Shown piece after piece: positions 21,509-34,570 of a DNA stretch of 64,000 bases (its first letter is position 1; each line of letters begins with the position of its first letter). Below the pieces are notes generated by a model that saw only the letters and a program-made list of their open reading frames with translations, ran no database searches and had not been told where the DNA came from. Source of the DNA: Usnea hakonensis (lineage: Eukaryota > Ascomycota > Lecanoromycetes > Lecanorales > Parmeliaceae); assembly GCA_013423325.1 (NCBI GenBank), contig BLJB01000174.1, forward strand, positions 85,837-149,836, given 5' to 3'. A program made the position numbers and the translations under genes.

Positions 21509-23708
21509 TCATTGCGTGAATGGCTGCCCTATTGGTAACCAGGTTCGCCGCTCGTCCATACTCCTATTGATCCGCCCACCGGGTGTGAGAGGCAGCTCCA
21601 TCCTTGTCCCAAGCGATAAAGTACCCGAGCGATCCTCGTCCTCGCCAACTTCATCCGCTAACCTCGAAAAGTAGTCGGCCAACCCACTTCTCGGGTCGCC
21701 ATCGACAAGGGTCTCATAATTTGGCGGCGGCGTCATTAACGGTGGCGGTGGATCATCATCCTCGAAAGGAGGTGGGTTAAATGAAGGGTTACGCAGTAAA
21801 TGCATCGGTCTGATCTGACCCGAATTGGGATCATGCACATGTGCCGCTTGAGGCCGAGCCAAACTCACTGGGGAGGGAACATTGTTGACACTCGAGGACG
21901 AGTCATTGCTGCCTTCTTCGCCAAGATTGTTTAGCGTTGGTAGGAGGGAGGAGGGAGAATTCAGGCGTCTTGGGGCACCGGGACATCCACATGAGGAATG
22001 TTCGGTGAGCAAAGTTGTCGATTCGGGCGAAGTGTAGGCAGGAAGGGCAATATTCGCTTGGGTGGCGCGACACGACAGGATATGAAATGGCGAGTCGATC
22101 GAGATTTCGAAATGTCTTCGTTTTGTGGGATCGGCAGCATCAGGCTTCGATAATCTCATGACGATCTGCACAAGTCTATATTAGTTGAAGAATCATATCA
22201 ATTTTTCAGACGAACCTTGATCCAGTGATGGACTTGGATACCGTGATAGGTAGTATCAAAGCTAAGTCTCGAAGCCTTATCTCGTTCCCTCATATTGTGA
22301 CAGCTCGGTAGCTGTACATTAAATTCCATTTCTGTTGGGCCGACATTGTGCTCGCCTTCAAGATTTCCCAGCAGGTTGTTGGTGTCTCGAGGGACATTCT
22401 CATCACCTCTTGCTGCAGCTGCTCGTCCATCATACGCTACCCCACCACCAGCTGTAATTCGTACCGAGCTACCTGGGTAGGCACTGCTGCTGGGCGCGTC
22501 TGCCCTTTTCTCGAATAGTTGGATCTTCCGCGTCGGCTCTAGTCGATGAACCCGTTTATTGGTAGTGTAATACTGAATGTTCTCGGTTACGAAGACCTTA
22601 ATACGATGACACTGAACCTTGGCTAGAGGTGTGAGCTTGAATGCAATTGGCACCTGAGCCCCGAGTGGGAACGACTTTCCGGAAATAACGATGTCGTAAT
22701 GGAGCTGGTCTTCCCAATTCCTTGAAATGGCAATAGGCTCAACCTGCTCCAGAGAACCTTCTGCTGGAGCGCGTATCAATGTGACTTCTTTAGAACCCAC
22801 CAGATTTGCTCTGAAAGCCCCGGCTCTTTCTACGGTGGCCTCTAGTTCGTATTTGACAGAACCGAGATCGACAGATATCGTCTCTGGGAGGCGAGAGTCA
22901 ATAGGCAGCTCGAAGTTGTAGCTGTAGTCTCCGGGAGTGAACATGCGGTAACCCTTCTGGGCCACACTTGAGCCAACATTCGCTCTTTCGTCTTTCCCAA
23001 AACTTCTTGACTGATTAACTGCCAAGGCCAACTTTCTTGCGTCCTTGCTACTTATGTTGTAATTCACTGACCGACGATGAGGTGGCTCGACGGTGGCGTC
23101 TGTGACGCCTATTTCAGTGGTCGTTGTTGATGGGCCTTTGAGTGGTTTGACATAATCCGCCCCAGAACCGTACTCTGCTGTTTGAAAGTGGGCGTTGAAG
23201 AAGGGCCAAGTATGATTCATGATGCTTTCTTTGTCCCTGAACTCGGTCTTCCGGGGCGGAATACCTAGAATCATGCAATTAGAAGTATGCCGGGCATGCT
23301 AGAGAATCTGGAGGGAGACCTACCCTCTGGCCATTCTGTTTCAGCTCGACCCCGAAAAGCCAAGGTTATCGTTTTTATTTTTGCACTTTTGGACACCCGT
23401 AGGTGAAAAGTTCCTCTAAGCATCGTAGTTGTCTGGTTCCCCGATTCGGACTGGTCCATGCCTTGTAGGAATAGTACCGGCTCCGCCAACGCAATAGATA
23501 GCGACACGCCATTACCTGAGGCTAGCGGCTTCTCTTCCCCCATGGGGGGTATGGCAGCGGCACTGCTACCATTGCTAGAGACTGAGTTTGCGGAGTCCCT
23601 CCGGAAGTCTTGGACAAGGGAAGGCCGATGGATCATACCGCTCATCGGTCCACCAACTGCAGGGCCGGGTCTCGCACTCCCTCTCCGTGCCCCATCAACA
23701 CCTGTCAT
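21509..23708 (-). CDS. Arrestin-domain (ART-family) ubiquitin-ligase adaptor
   Basis: Alpha-arrestin of the yeast Rod1/Art4 type; such proteins recruit Rsp5-class ligases to plasma-membrane transporters for endocytosis. Exons 23708-23324, 23264-22216 and 22165-21509 give 696 residues from this ATG. Junctions restore EWPEG|IPPRKTEF and HHWIK|IVMRLSKP. The N-terminal arrestin fold begins at SLSIALAEPVLFLQG, and the C-terminal arrestin fold spans about residues 200-490, with HWIKV near its end. PPNYE at about 636-640 matches the PPxY motif read by Rsp5 WW domains. The frame stays open and coding-like upstream (PSSVSTRKSTSTNFFSG) to about 23880 without an ATG, so a 5' exon is probably missing from this model. 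Confidence 0.82.
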
Positions 23709-25628
23709 GACTGCTCCACTGAAGAAGTTTGTAGAAGTACTTTTTCGTGTCGATACTGATGACGGAGGCTCTGTCGCAAGGGATGAATCGCAATGTAGAG
23801 GCTCCGTTGGATCCTCCGACCGGACCAGAGCAATCCCTGCGAGAACTTCCCAACTGCGCTTCGCGCAATGATCGGATACGCGAAATCTAAAGCTATCTGT
23901 GGAAAGCGAAATAACTGTTGTTGCCAAGCTAAAGATCAAGGATAGCTCAAGGGAATTTCGTCAACACGGGGGAAGGACGGATGGTCACGGCGAGATTGGA
24001 GCCTTAGGTAGCCCTGTCATGCTGATTGTTGTAAGTCAGCGAATATGACAGGCACATGTTTGCAAGATGTTGATGACAGAGCGGTTCGAAGACCCATTCC
24101 CATTGAAGGCAGCTCCTTCAAATTCAATTTGGGGGGCACCAGGGGGGGAGACCGAAAATGGATTGCTGCAAGATACATACGGAATGTCTCGGACCTCCGG
24201 TCAGGAATAGACGCAGTAGGTATACACGGGTTCCCACCCTTTCGATGCACAGGTATCCGCTTTGAAAGCGTTCAAGAGCTGCAAACAGACGGGATGGAAT
24301 GGGCAGAGACAAGTTGACGGGGCGGAAAGACGTTATTATTGTTGTTGGTCAAAGTCGAGGCTCAATTCCTCGGCCTGAAGTGTAGAAGAAGATGCTGACA
24401 CTTTTGGAGAGATTGATTATAAAAAGCAGGTTCTCGGCAGGCTGGTGATGATGGCAGGATGTGGAAGCAAGGAACTAGGACATGATACAGGCAGATAGAT
24501 AGAATTATTATTATTTGACAAGAATGAGTCTTCCCAATAGTGGTGGTGGTGGTAGATGCTCTCCCATTGATTACTGTAAGATTGCATCAAATGCAAATTG
24601 CCTACTTGATGTTCCGTCCTGTGAGGCTGTGAAGTCCAGACATCCGGATGACCAAGGCGTTCGGAAGCCACGGCAGAGTTCAATTCAAGCCTAAAACGCA
24701 CACGTTGATTTCCTGATGGAGCCGCGTGGAAAGGATTCAAATTTGTAGAGCACACGTATATACTTTTAAACGGAATACTCGTAGAGTACCGTCATTCGTA
24801 CACGCGGAACCCCGCAATTCCTTTTACTAGTGCTCTGGGTACGGAGTACTGGGTAGGTACTTCATACAAGGTACGTACATTATTATCACAATCGGTTCAT
24901 TGAATCATTCTCTATTTTCTCTCAGTGCTCCCGCCGTGGGTTCCGAAAAGGCACGAGTGGATGCATACTTACATTATGCATGTCTGCCGCATGGACCAAC
25001 GCGCACGGTTCAAGAAAATCTTGCCACAAAACGGCGGAGCTTTCTACCAAGCTACAAGGACCCTACTCCGTACTCACCATATCCACGTATGACGCAGTAG
25101 GACATGACATGAATCTCACATATTATTATTATTATTGTCAGAGTAAAGACTCCCTCGGACCATTTATATACTTTACCATACTTGGCAAGATGGAGTCGTT
25201 CTGATGTTTCTTCTTTTCTATCATCTGTAGAGTATACCTGCTTCGAATAAAGGACCCCATCTCGCATCCCCGCATCTCCACCTCCCCAACAACGTTCCCT
25301 CGATTGATCTCATTGAGCTATCCATCAGCACTTTAAATCCCTTCCTAACTTCAAGGCATCATGCAAGCATTTCGCATTGTGGAAATGGCCCCATAATTGT
25401 AAAGTATGTGGTCACGGTATGAGCACTCCCCTCGTCCTTGTGCTTTTTGCAAGGTAGCCCTACGCTAGTATAGCATATGATCTAGTCTCGATGAGGTAAG
25501 GTAACTTATATCGCGTAAACTTCGGTCTTCAACGCGTCCACCAAGGACCCATGGTCCATATGCCATTTTCTGCGACTTCGATGATAATGGAGACTGCACA
25601 ATAATCCACTCGTGCCTGGTCCGCAGCC
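23709..25628. other. Divergent intergenic region arrestin/DPB11
   Basis: 1.9 kb. The first part (to about 23880, minus strand) is probably arrestin coding sequence whose 5' exon I could not define. The rest looks like promoter for two divergent genes. Short runs of GGT (about 24540-24553) and ATT (about 25119-25136) are present. Confidence 0.4.
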
Positions 25629-28442
25629 ATGGGGGACACTCAGCTGCCCTTACTCGGGGTCATTATATGCTGCACGTCCGTTGAACCAGAAAGGCGTGTA
25701 AGTTAATCGCCCTTCTCCGCAGCTGTATCACCCGCCATCAGAATGGTATTCCATGACCTCCTTGCTGATTGCTCTAATCTCTGCAATAGTCCCAGTTTGC
25801 GGTAATTGCTTCCCAGATGGGCGCCATTCACAAGTTCGACCTCACATCCGACGTGACCCACCTGATCGTTGGCGACACAAATACGCCCAAGTACAAATTT
25901 GTGGCCAAGGAAAGACCTGACGTTAAATGTCTTTTACCGAGTTGGATCGACGCTGTGCGGACATCATGGATGGAGGGAGGGGAAACTGATGTTGAGGCTC
26001 TTGAGATTGCACACAGACTCCCGACTCTGACGGGGCTCAAAGTTTGCGTCACTGGGTTCGATGATCGTACGTTTGAACGCTGCGCGTAGGTACAATGACG
26101 AAAGCTGAGTCCGATCGCAGTGGTGTATCGCAAGGAGATTGAGGACCTCATCAATAAAAACGGCGGCGATTACCGAGGAAACCTCACGAGGGACGTCACA
26201 CATCTGATCGCGAAGGAGCCATCAGGCGCAAAATTCAATTTTGCAGGTCAATGGGGCATCAAAATTATTTGCGTCGAATGGTTGGAGCAGAGCCTCGAGA
26301 GGGGCATGATCCTTGAAGAGGCCCTTTACAGTCTACAGCTCCCACCTTCTGAGCGTGGCCGAAATGCCTGGATACGAAGCTCTCTTTTACCCACGTCCTT
26401 GGGGAAGCGAGCGCGAGATGACGATACCATCCTGCCAAATGCGAGAAAGTTGAGAAGGACGGCGAGCGCAAGACTGAGCAGTCACAATGATGGGTTGTGG
26501 AGCGCAATCAATGGCGAAGAGCTCAAGGTTGAGGAAATTAAGGCGGGCGTATGGGATGAACCTCAGAAGGGGCCATTTGACCATCCTAAGCCTCTAGACG
26601 CTGGGCATATAGACTTTTCGACCTCTGCCCAATCAGCGGCTGGCTGTAGTCTTTTGAAAAGAAGTCAATCGGTGGCCAACCTGTCGTCCAATCTGTCCAA
26701 GACTCCACAGCAGAAAGGCTTATTCCAAGCGAAGACCTTTTTACTTCGTGGTTTTGACGGGAAGAAGGTATGTGGCGTCCCAAATCGCGTAGAGTCTAGA
26801 GATAACAGGCAGCTAGACTGCCATTCTCGAGGAGCACTTGCGTTCACATGGGGCCGTAATAATCGACGACGCTTCTCGACTACCTCCAGCGCCTAAAGAT
26901 GGTTCTCCCAGAAACGGCTACATCTTGATTCCCCATACGAACTCTGACTCCGACTCACCTTCAGTGGCTGAGAACGAGCACCAGCCAGTGCTGGTGACAG
27001 ACTTATGGGTCGAGAGGTGCCTATACCGAAAGCAGTTTGAAGAACCTCAAGCAAGTGTGACGAACACACCCTTCCGGAAGTTCCCTATTGCAGCCTTTAA
27101 AGACTTGACCATCTGCTCCACTGGTTTCCAAGGCATAGATCTGGTGCACATGTCGAAAGCTGTCAAGCTGATGGGCGCAACATATGATGAATTCTTTACG
27201 CCCAAAGCGTCGGTTCTATTATGCAACGCTGGGACCCCTGGACACGAAAAGCTGTTCCACGCCCAACTCTGGGCCGTTCCCGCAGTGAAAGCAGAGTGGC
27301 TGTGGAGTTGCATCCGAGGAGCCGAGTCTTGCCCATTTGGACCGTATCTCGTCCAGCCACTTCAAGATCCGCATCGAGTAACGAGAAGCGTTGAGACACC
27401 AGTCCCACAGGACAAACCTGCCGAGTCTCGCGAGAAAGAGAAAAGCCTGGAAAGAACAGATGTAAAGAGAAGACCTAAGAAGACACTTTTGCCACCTGAA
27501 GAAAAGGACAAGCATCCAGCGAATGACACATTCAGCCCCAGTAAACAGATTCACATCGTTGACCCAGAACCCTGGTCAACCACCCCTATAGAATCATTAG
27601 GCAATGATGAAAGCCACTTACGGGATACGAGCACGACTGACGGCACGACCATGACAGCACACAACAGCCTTGACAATGATTCTTCGCATACTCTACGCCC
27701 AACATCGGGTCCGCTCCACGAAATCTCCCCCAACACCTCTCAGCCGAAACGATCCACATCACCAGAGAAACCCCCTCAGCGTTCTGCATCCGTCGAGCAA
27801 ATGCCCTCGCCCCAGAAACCAAATCACACCTCGTCCTCCTCCCTCGGACCTACCATCTCATCCCTCCTAGCCCACCACCAACGAACCTCCATGAACCCTG
27901 CACCATCAGCAACGTCCTCGTCCGACCAAACTCATCCATATCGCAGGCGGCGGCGGCAGCTCTTCGGCCGCGCACCATCCAATCTCTCATCCCACAGCAT
28001 CAATCCTTCTCGCGCCAGCAGCGTCGACACGATGAACACCGACGGTCTCGGCACCCCGCTCGAACCATCCACCATCACCCACAAAAATAAACCGACAAAC
28101 AACACTCACATCAACGACCACGGTAACCACAAAAAAGCAGAACCACACACCACCCCCATCTGGAGCGCCAACCACCACGAAGACGACCCAGACCGCGAAG
28201 AACCCCCCCTGCAAATGACCCAACTGGGCTACGAAGACGAAACGGTCAAGGCGTGGAGGGAGAAAGTAGATTTAAAAATGGGCGTCGCCGTCGCGGTGCA
28301 TCAGGGAACAGCAGTGAAACAGGGGAATAAAGGAACGACGACCCCGGCCAAGGGCGGGAAAGCGCTTAGAGATAGAGATGCCGCGGCGCCGGGGGCGGGA
28401 TTGGGTATTAGTAAGCGGACGAGGTTGGCGAGTGGGCGGTGA
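25629..28442 (+). CDS. DPB11: Four-BRCT replication initiation/checkpoint scaffold (Dpb11/Rad4/TopBP1)
   Basis: Scaffold that links CDK-phosphorylated Sld2/Sld3 in origin firing and activates ATR-type checkpoint kinases. Four exons: 25629-25697, 25790-26066, 26121-26767 and 26832-28442, giving 867 residues. BRCT1 is about 6-95 (FDLTSDVTHLIVG, LPSWIDAV) and BRCT2 about 105-200 (VYRKEIEDLINKNGGDY, VEWLEQSLERG). A linker leads to BRCT3 from about 305 (FLLRGFDGKK) and BRCT4 from about 430 (GFQGIDLVHMSKAVKLMGA, EWLWSCI). The last 340 residues are Ser/Pro/His-rich and disordered, where the checkpoint-activating region lies in homologs. Introns of 92, 54 and 64 nt all have clean GT-AG ends. Exon 1 is supported by the LLGVIICCTSVEP strand of BRCT1. 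Confidence 0.93.
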
Positions 28443-29274
28443 TGGGGGTTGGATTGGATTTTGGGGAGGGGGGGGATGTGGATAAGGGGGGAAGTTTGGA
28501 AAGGCGGGTAGAGCGTTGGATGGGGCTCTGTCTGAATGAATGAAGGGATGGAAGGCCGGTTTGGATGTCGGCAAGTTTTCTAGTACTCTCTCTTTTTTTG
28601 TTTTTTTGTGGATAGGTGGTAGATACATTATATAAAGTTGGATGTGTCTGTCACATTATTGGTAAATTGCAAAGCAAAGCTACTGTGCCCAAGGACAGCA
28701 TGGCTCTCCTCTCCCTTCTTAAAGAGTGCGCGGGCATGTTGCTCTCTCTATACTTTTTGTCCACAGCGCCCATTTGGCCTCGCAGCGGCTCATACATTTC
28801 CCTCAGCCCATTCGGCCCGTTCTTTTTCTTTCCTTCCGTCAGTCTGGAGGCCCGGTGATTTATATCCCTTCATTCTGTAGGATGAGGAGGGTGGTGATTG
28901 TGGGGGGTTTGCAAGCTCGATATATATAGCAGCTCTGCTCGTTGAAGGGAGGAGTCGTGTGAGGAGCACTGCATCAGGCTTTCTGCATGTCATGACTCGA
29001 TTCGTGGGGTCATGCATCGGCGAGGCATATCAAGCGGTACTGGAGAGAAGAGGGCGTATGGGCGTAGATGCTTTGCTCCTTTGAGGACTCCTTGTCCCTG
29101 CTGAGAATTTTGCAATGTCTCAAATTGATCATCAAGTAGCCTTGAGGGTTCAACAGAGCAAGTCCGGGACTCAAACATGCGACATGACAAATTGGGCCGT
29201 AGTGCTAGGCCGTAATGCTCGGCCGAAGAGTGTCGCAAAAGACCCTCGTGACACCATTACCCCAACCTTTCATT
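28443..29274. other. Convergent 3' intergenic stretch DPB11/PLAC8
   Basis: 3' ends of two convergent genes. G-rich just after the DPB11 stop and T runs at about 28590-28605. No gene or RNA that I can support. Confidence 0.4.
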
Positions 29275-30345
29275 TCAACGAGGCGGCGGTGCATAAGTCA
29301 TCCCCCCGGGAGCTACGTACGCCCCCGTAGCCGGACCAGCGTGTCTCCTTAGCAACTCCTCGCGATCTCGGACTTCCCTCTCATCTTGCATTATGACACA
29401 GCAGCAGCAACAGCATGCTTTTAGGCAATCAGCGCCGAAACTGCCTTCGAGGTGGTACAGCTTCCTGATGCGGGTCCGTTGGATCGCTGCGAGCAGTGAC
29501 TGAAACCCACACCCGAGTGACATGAGCGCGCAAGAGCCATTGCAGCTCTCGTACCCCAGCATGTCCGTGGGATCTTGCTTCTGCGCGCGCCGCGAGAGGC
29601 GGTACATGGTCTTTCCGTAGACCATGCAGGGACATATGATGCCCATGCAGCACACGGTATCCGGCTCGCATAGGCTACTTTTCCAATGCGGGTCTATTGC
29701 AGCGTTCGGATGGGAAACTTGGCCGGGGCGGTGATATTCCGACCCGACATTCGTCCCGGAGAGCGAGTCTGGATTGTAGATTTCTCGCTTCGTTTCTGAC
29801 GACGCCGTGATTGAACTCTGAGTAGGAGGGCTGTTGCTGGTCGGTGGCGCTGCAAAAAGCGGTGGCGTTTTGGGGATCTTTGTTGGCATAGGTAATGGCG
29901 ACTGCGACTTCACACCGACTTCGGGTTCTTGTGCGTGATGAGCTTGTTGCGCTGGCACCTCTTCGGCGTGTGGAGGTCGCTGCACCTGTTGCTGCGCTGG
30001 CTGTTCCTCTGTATACGGCGCAAAGAACGCCGGATGCATCTCTTGTGGACTCTGCGCCTGAGCCTTCTGGTCCGGTATAGGCGAAGTCACGGCCCCTTGT
30101 GGTCCCTGCTGATAGGCCGGTAGACCTCTGGTCGGTGAGACTGGGCTAATCGGTGACTCATCAATCACAGAATTCGTAGGACTGGAGAATTGGTGGTACG
30201 GCTGGAACGTGGATCTCTGCATCTCAACAGGTGTGTCCATGAATGAATAGCGATTAGAGCTACTGGTGTTTGTCTGAAGCGGTGGGATTGCTCTTGCTTC
30301 GTTGCCTCGCGCTGCTGGCGTCATTCTTTGGGTGCCGGAGGCCAT
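29275..30345 (-). CDS. PLAC8-domain cysteine-rich protein
   Basis: Single exon, 356 residues. Residues 1-210 are low complexity, rich in Pro, Gln and Ser. The PLAC8 domain spans about 218-322: HWKSSLCEP, CCMGIICPCMVYGK, and a late cluster of six consecutive cysteines at 311-316. In fungi and plants this family is linked to membrane-associated transport of divalent metals (PCR/FCR proteins) or organ-size control; no specific job can be read here. The CxxxCPC-type motif is typical of the group. The start is the first ATG. The GGMTYAPPPR tail is Pro-rich. Confidence 0.88.
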   Translation of the reverse strand: MASGTQRMTPAARGNEARAIPPLQTNTSSSNRYSFMDTPVEMQRSTFQPYHQFSSPTNSVIDESPISPVSPTRGLPAYQQGPQGAVTSPIPDQKAQAQSPQEMHPAFFAPYTEEQPAQQQVQRPPHAEEVPAQQAHHAQEPEVGVKSQSPLPMPTKIPKTPPLFAAPPTSNSPPTQSSITASSETKREIYNPDSLSGTNVGSEYHRPGQVSHPNAAIDPHWKSSLCEPDTVCCMGIICPCMVYGKTMYRLSRRAQKQDPTDMLGYESCNGSCALMSLGCGFQSLLAAIQRTRIRKLYHLEGSFGADCLKACCCCCCVIMQDEREVRDREELLRRHAGPATGAYVAPGGMTYAPPPR

Positions 30346-31615
30346 TGAGATATTTATATTCTTTGAATGAATTGTATATGTTGGACTTTGCGATTCCAGT
30401 TATCTCCTACTGTGAAGCCAGCGCAACAGGTCTCAAATTGCTGCGCTCGGCCTAAGAGGAGGTCTTCAGTGTCGCAGATTTGCAGGTCCTCGTCATGCGT
30501 TCAGGTTGTAGTTGGAGTGTGATGAGGTCGCTACATTCGTATAGAATCGAAGTCTATGTTGAGCATGCCGTATATCATGGATGCAGTGTCTAGTCGCAGA
30601 GAGAGGGGTGATGACAATCTTATGTGCCGAATGCCCCATTCGGAGACTGTTAGTGTTGTATCGCATAGGCGTTGGCGCCCAGTCTTAAGGCCTGGGGCCT
30701 TTGCCCTTTAGGATGGCGCGGCCGAAGTGATGAGCTCGGAGATTTTATTGGTTGATGTAGACTTTCAAGCACAATGACGAATAACGTGAAACAAAAGTAC
30801 AGTAAGCGCCGAGCACTGTACTCTAAGTACTACCTACCTTACTACGCCATCAGTGCAGCTCGGAGGCTCGGTTACTTTACAATAATAATTAATATTAATG
30901 TGGAGTAGTGGGTAAGGAATGAAAAGAATCTCATCCATACTCATACTCATATGGCACGGTATAGTATTTGGCAATCCAAACGAGAGCTCGTGGACAGTTA
31001 TTATTTCACGCCTACCGTGGACTATGCAAGCCCCCAGTCTCTGACGCTTCTCCAGCACCTTCTTGGCGTCCACCGCGCTCATCTACATTACGTTGAAGAG
31101 GTCGCTCATAATGCATCAAGGCCATTTTCCGTCCCAGAATCTTGAGACTTGCTATGTAATCTGCCTTCTGGACCTCTTCCGGATGCCGTCCTTTCTCTCC
31201 CTCCATTCACGTGTTGATTTGAGCAGTTGGGAACATTTCGGCTAGCCAGACCATGCTCAGGTACCGAGTGCTGAAGGGACTTTCGAGAACGAGGCATAGA
31301 CACAAGTGAGAATATCTTCGAAGTTTTCCATAGGAGTAGCTGATTGCAGGAATGAGTGGTGCCCAATCGTCGTCGGAATGTAGAAGTCCATTAGTCGGAA
31401 TCATGCCAGTCTGTACCTCGCTACTGATTTGATGCTCATCTCACATTATGTCGTTTGTGCACTAGCCGTACTGTCGTAGCCGGAATGTTGTTATTGCACA
31501 TTGTCTTTCTGGGGGTATCCTCGTAACTCTACGGGTCAATGAACGCATCTAACTCTGTATGATGCAGCGATAAAGAATGGTATCTCAGAGCCCAGCTCCC
31601 ATGCTTCGTCGGACG
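30346..31615. other. Intergenic stretch with weak coding hints
   Basis: 1.27 kb between two minus-strand genes. On the minus strand around 31390-31260 one frame reads MDFYIPTTIGHHSF and continues coding-like for about 44 codons, and another frame around 31206-31020 is Lys/Glu-rich. I could not splice them into a credible gene. Otherwise presumed PLAC8 promoter and RGS-gene 3' UTR. Confidence 0.3.
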
Positions 31616-32926
31616 TCACGAAGGATAAAGATTTCCTTTGGGTATCGCCACGAATGCAGTCGTAAGTGGAATGGTGATGAGAAGCGCCCAAGCTTCCGCC
31701 TGCCGTATCATACGGTTTTGAATGTCTTTCAGTCCAGTCTCCCGCACGGGAATCCTCTTTTCAAACAACTTCCTCCACCACGGCTTCCGCGTATAGTGAT
31801 CGACCCAAGGTTCGCCACTATAATTATTAGCCGGCCCGAAAACCTCCATTTTGACCGGCCATTTCGACTTCGTACTTTCATAGTTGATGAAATTGATGTC
31901 CAGACCTTTGAGCATGGCTTCGTCATCGTCATTTGTGTAATCTTTCGTTTCCCATGCGTGGTATTGTCGGGTATGCATTCTGTGCAGGAGGACGCAGAGA
32001 CCCTGAGAGGCTGCTATAATGTTGGTTGTACCAAACCACCACTCAAACGCAGCAAATATACGCCACCAACGCGAGTACCTTGAAAGAGTGAGGACGATGG
32101 CAATGGCAAAGCCTATTGTGATATTCGTAATGGCGAAGACACGTAGAGCGAAAGTCCATTCTTTGTTGCCGTTGCATATTGACCATCGCACAAAGTTTGG
32201 GTGAGATTGATTTCGCAGTGTGGAATCGAGCATCCTCTTAACCAGTGTGAGAGCAGAGGGGTGGGTGGTGCGCTCAAGAGCGCGAATAACGGTAGCACGG
32301 TCGTTGTGGGAGAGGTTCAACTGGCGCGGGCTGCCTGGAGTGATGTAGTGGTTGACAATTCTGTCGATTTCGGAACGAAAGGGTTGAGTTCGAGCCGCTG
32401 CCTTCCATTGTTGCGGAACAAATTTGTCCTGGTTGTTCTTGACAGACGATTTGATTGGCGAGACAGTATAGTCTGCAAACTCATCAGACTGATCTCCGTC
32501 CCATGTGGAGCCATTCGAGATATCCTCGCTGTGCATATCAATTTCCTTTGCAACCAAAGAGGTCGTGCCATTGTCCAGAATCTGGTTGTTCATGTAACAC
32601 GCAGATCGAGAAGGGTCATTTTTCCATGGTGGAGAGAGCTCTTTCTCAGACTTTGGAGCATTACGGAAGCGTTGGAAATAATCCACCATCCACAAGTAGA
32701 ATTGAAGGTTTTCGGCGTCATGTGTCACGTAGGTGAGGTAGTCGAGGAATTCTTGCAAGCTGCATGGAGGCAAGCACTTGTTACATATGACATTCTCAAA
32801 GGATAGCTCGGGGGGTATGGCAGCGGCGCTACAATCCTGGGCGGTCCCTCCCTTTCGTGAGCATTCTGCGAGAGGTCCGTGGTGTCGTAGAACATATTCA
32901 GGTCGTTTGTAGAAAAGTATTGACAT
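31616..32926 (-). CDS. RGS-domain membrane protein, Rax1-like
   Basis: Fungal RGS protein with C-terminal membrane spans, of the group containing yeast Rax1 (bud-site landmark) and the RgsC type of Aspergillus. Single exon, 436 residues from MSILFYKRPEY, the usual family start; an ATG seven codons upstream (32947) is the alternative. The RGS core runs from about 42 (LSFENVI, SLQEFLDYLTYVTHDAENLQFYLW) to about 235, with a Ser/Asp-rich insert at 100-170. Hydrophobic segments at about 258-281, 285-315 and 412-428 fit membrane spans. Known RGS domains speed GTP hydrolysis by G-alpha subunits, but Rax1-type domains are divergent, so GAP activity is not assured. Confidence 0.87.
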   Translation of the reverse strand: MSILFYKRPEYVLRHHGPLAECSRKGGTAQDCSAAAIPPELSFENVICNKCLPPCSLQEFLDYLTYVTHDAENLQFYLWMVDYFQRFRNAPKSEKELSPPWKNDPSRSACYMNNQILDNGTTSLVAKEIDMHSEDISNGSTWDGDQSDEFADYTVSPIKSSVKNNQDKFVPQQWKAAARTQPFRSEIDRIVNHYITPGSPRQLNLSHNDRATVIRALERTTHPSALTLVKRMLDSTLRNQSHPNFVRWSICNGNKEWTFALRVFAITNITIGFAIAIVLTLSRYSRWWRIFAAFEWWFGTTNIIAASQGLCVLLHRMHTRQYHAWETKDYTNDDDEAMLKGLDINFINYESTKSKWPVKMEVFGPANNYSGEPWVDHYTRKPWWRKLFEKRIPVRETGLKDIQNRMIRQAEAWALLITIPLTTAFVAIPKGNLYPS

Positions 32927-34570
32927 GATGGGGATTCTTGTGACCAATTGATTATGACGACCACATGTTGTGACAGGTCAAGGCTTCATACGTCGAGAGA
33001 TATCAAAACGCTGCCTTAAACATGGACACGAGAGACAGGGAGAGGGAGGGATGACAGGGTCAGGCAATGTAGTACTGGTTTGGTTACCGCAAGCAGGAAA
33101 GACGTGCTGCGTGATGAGGAGTGAAGCTTGCAATGAGGGAATTTCAATAATATATTGTATGTAGAAAGCCAGGAAGAGAGAAACCAGCGCCAAGGCGTAT
33201 TTAATTGTTCATTGATCGTCGAATCTCTGCTGGTCCCGAGCCAATTAATTATTACTTACCTTACTTTAGCTTAGCAGAAATACCTTTTAACCAGATGAGA
33301 TAATAATAAGCCAGGAGATTAAAATCAAAATGTTGTTGGCTTGCAGGAAGCAACTGCAAACGGAGTAGCAACTTTGACGACTAGTAGATTTTAGAGTTTA
33401 AGAGTAGCTTCATTAAACCCCTGACCCTGCAGCGACTTGCATGGCGAGATTGTTCGGATGGTGTGTGGGCAGATTCGCGCTACTATGCATGATCCTTTGG
33501 GCGTCCGGGAATCTTTCCATGGGCCTTCTCGGTTCCTGATGTTGATTGGCCTTTCGGCGGAGAGGCCGAAGATAGCGCCGTGGGTTGGTTGTGCGGCGGG
33601 AAACGCCTCGGTCTTGCGTAATGAAACCTAGAAGGTTTGAAAATGACTCGCTATAACTTTACACATGTCTCCTTGTCCTTTTTGAGTACCTCTCCACCGG
33701 CACCAATTGCTTACCCAACTGCGATCGAATGGTCATCATTTGCGCCTGTGACATTCATCGCTTGGAGATTGGTCTTGATCAGCACTTGTTTCACATCCAC
33801 CACAGTATATAATCCGCGTTGGATTCATCAATTGAGCTTATGTTAGGAATTGCGGATCACAAATAAGGTCACAATACTACACGAGTATAATCCGTACCAG
33901 AATTCTCCTCGGATGTCACCGCAAAGCTGCCGATGTCTAACTCCGAAGTGCATTGGGGGAACCAATCGAGCTCCTCCGAAAGCCAGCATATGGGAAGGCT
34001 GAGTGTCGATGAAGCCCACTGACTGTCTAGAACATGTAGAGAGAAGGCCGTGCAATACCCATGATTAGTAGATGATTTACTGCCGAGCGCGCTCCGAGAC
34101 CTCTCAACTAAGGAATTGTGTGTAATTTTTCAATTCAGTACGTAGCCCCTTATATTCGTGTTCACTTAATGATTCATATAGTCTACAGTTACATATTTAT
34201 GCGTGAGCCGACGTAGAAAATGCAGCACTATGATGGCTTCATGTAAACGATCTTCTTACAACCAGGCCCACTTGATCAGGAAAAACCACGCACGAGTTTC
34301 CACAACAGGCGACAACCACCATTAAGCAGGTGTAGTGATACGGTTGCACCCCTTTTTTGTACACACATATCCCCTTTTCACACCTTTACAAAGGCTAATC
34401 GCTTTTGCGATGTACATTGTATCCGTGCTTACTCAAGTAGCTGAGGTCCGTCTTTTGGAAGCAAAACCATGCACCTCTTGCTAGTCAATCTTCAGTCTCG
34501 CTAAGGCTGATCATCAATGATGGCTCTCGACTTCCCGAACGAGGTACCAATATCGAAGGTCTCAGACGTC
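32927..34570. other. Intergenic stretch, 1.6 kb
   Basis: Between the RGS gene start and the 3' end of the acidic mitochondrial protein gene. Only short frames without family signal. Presumed promoter and 3' UTR. Confidence 0.35.

Noticed and set aside
29140..29200. tRNA-like B-box word GGGTTCAAC
   Set aside because: No matching A-box, anticodon stem or acceptor stem could be paired on either strand.
31020..31404. Possible small gene between PLAC8 and RGS genes
   Set aside because: Several short frames look coding-like but cannot be joined with good splice sites; kept only as a note on the intergenic stretch.
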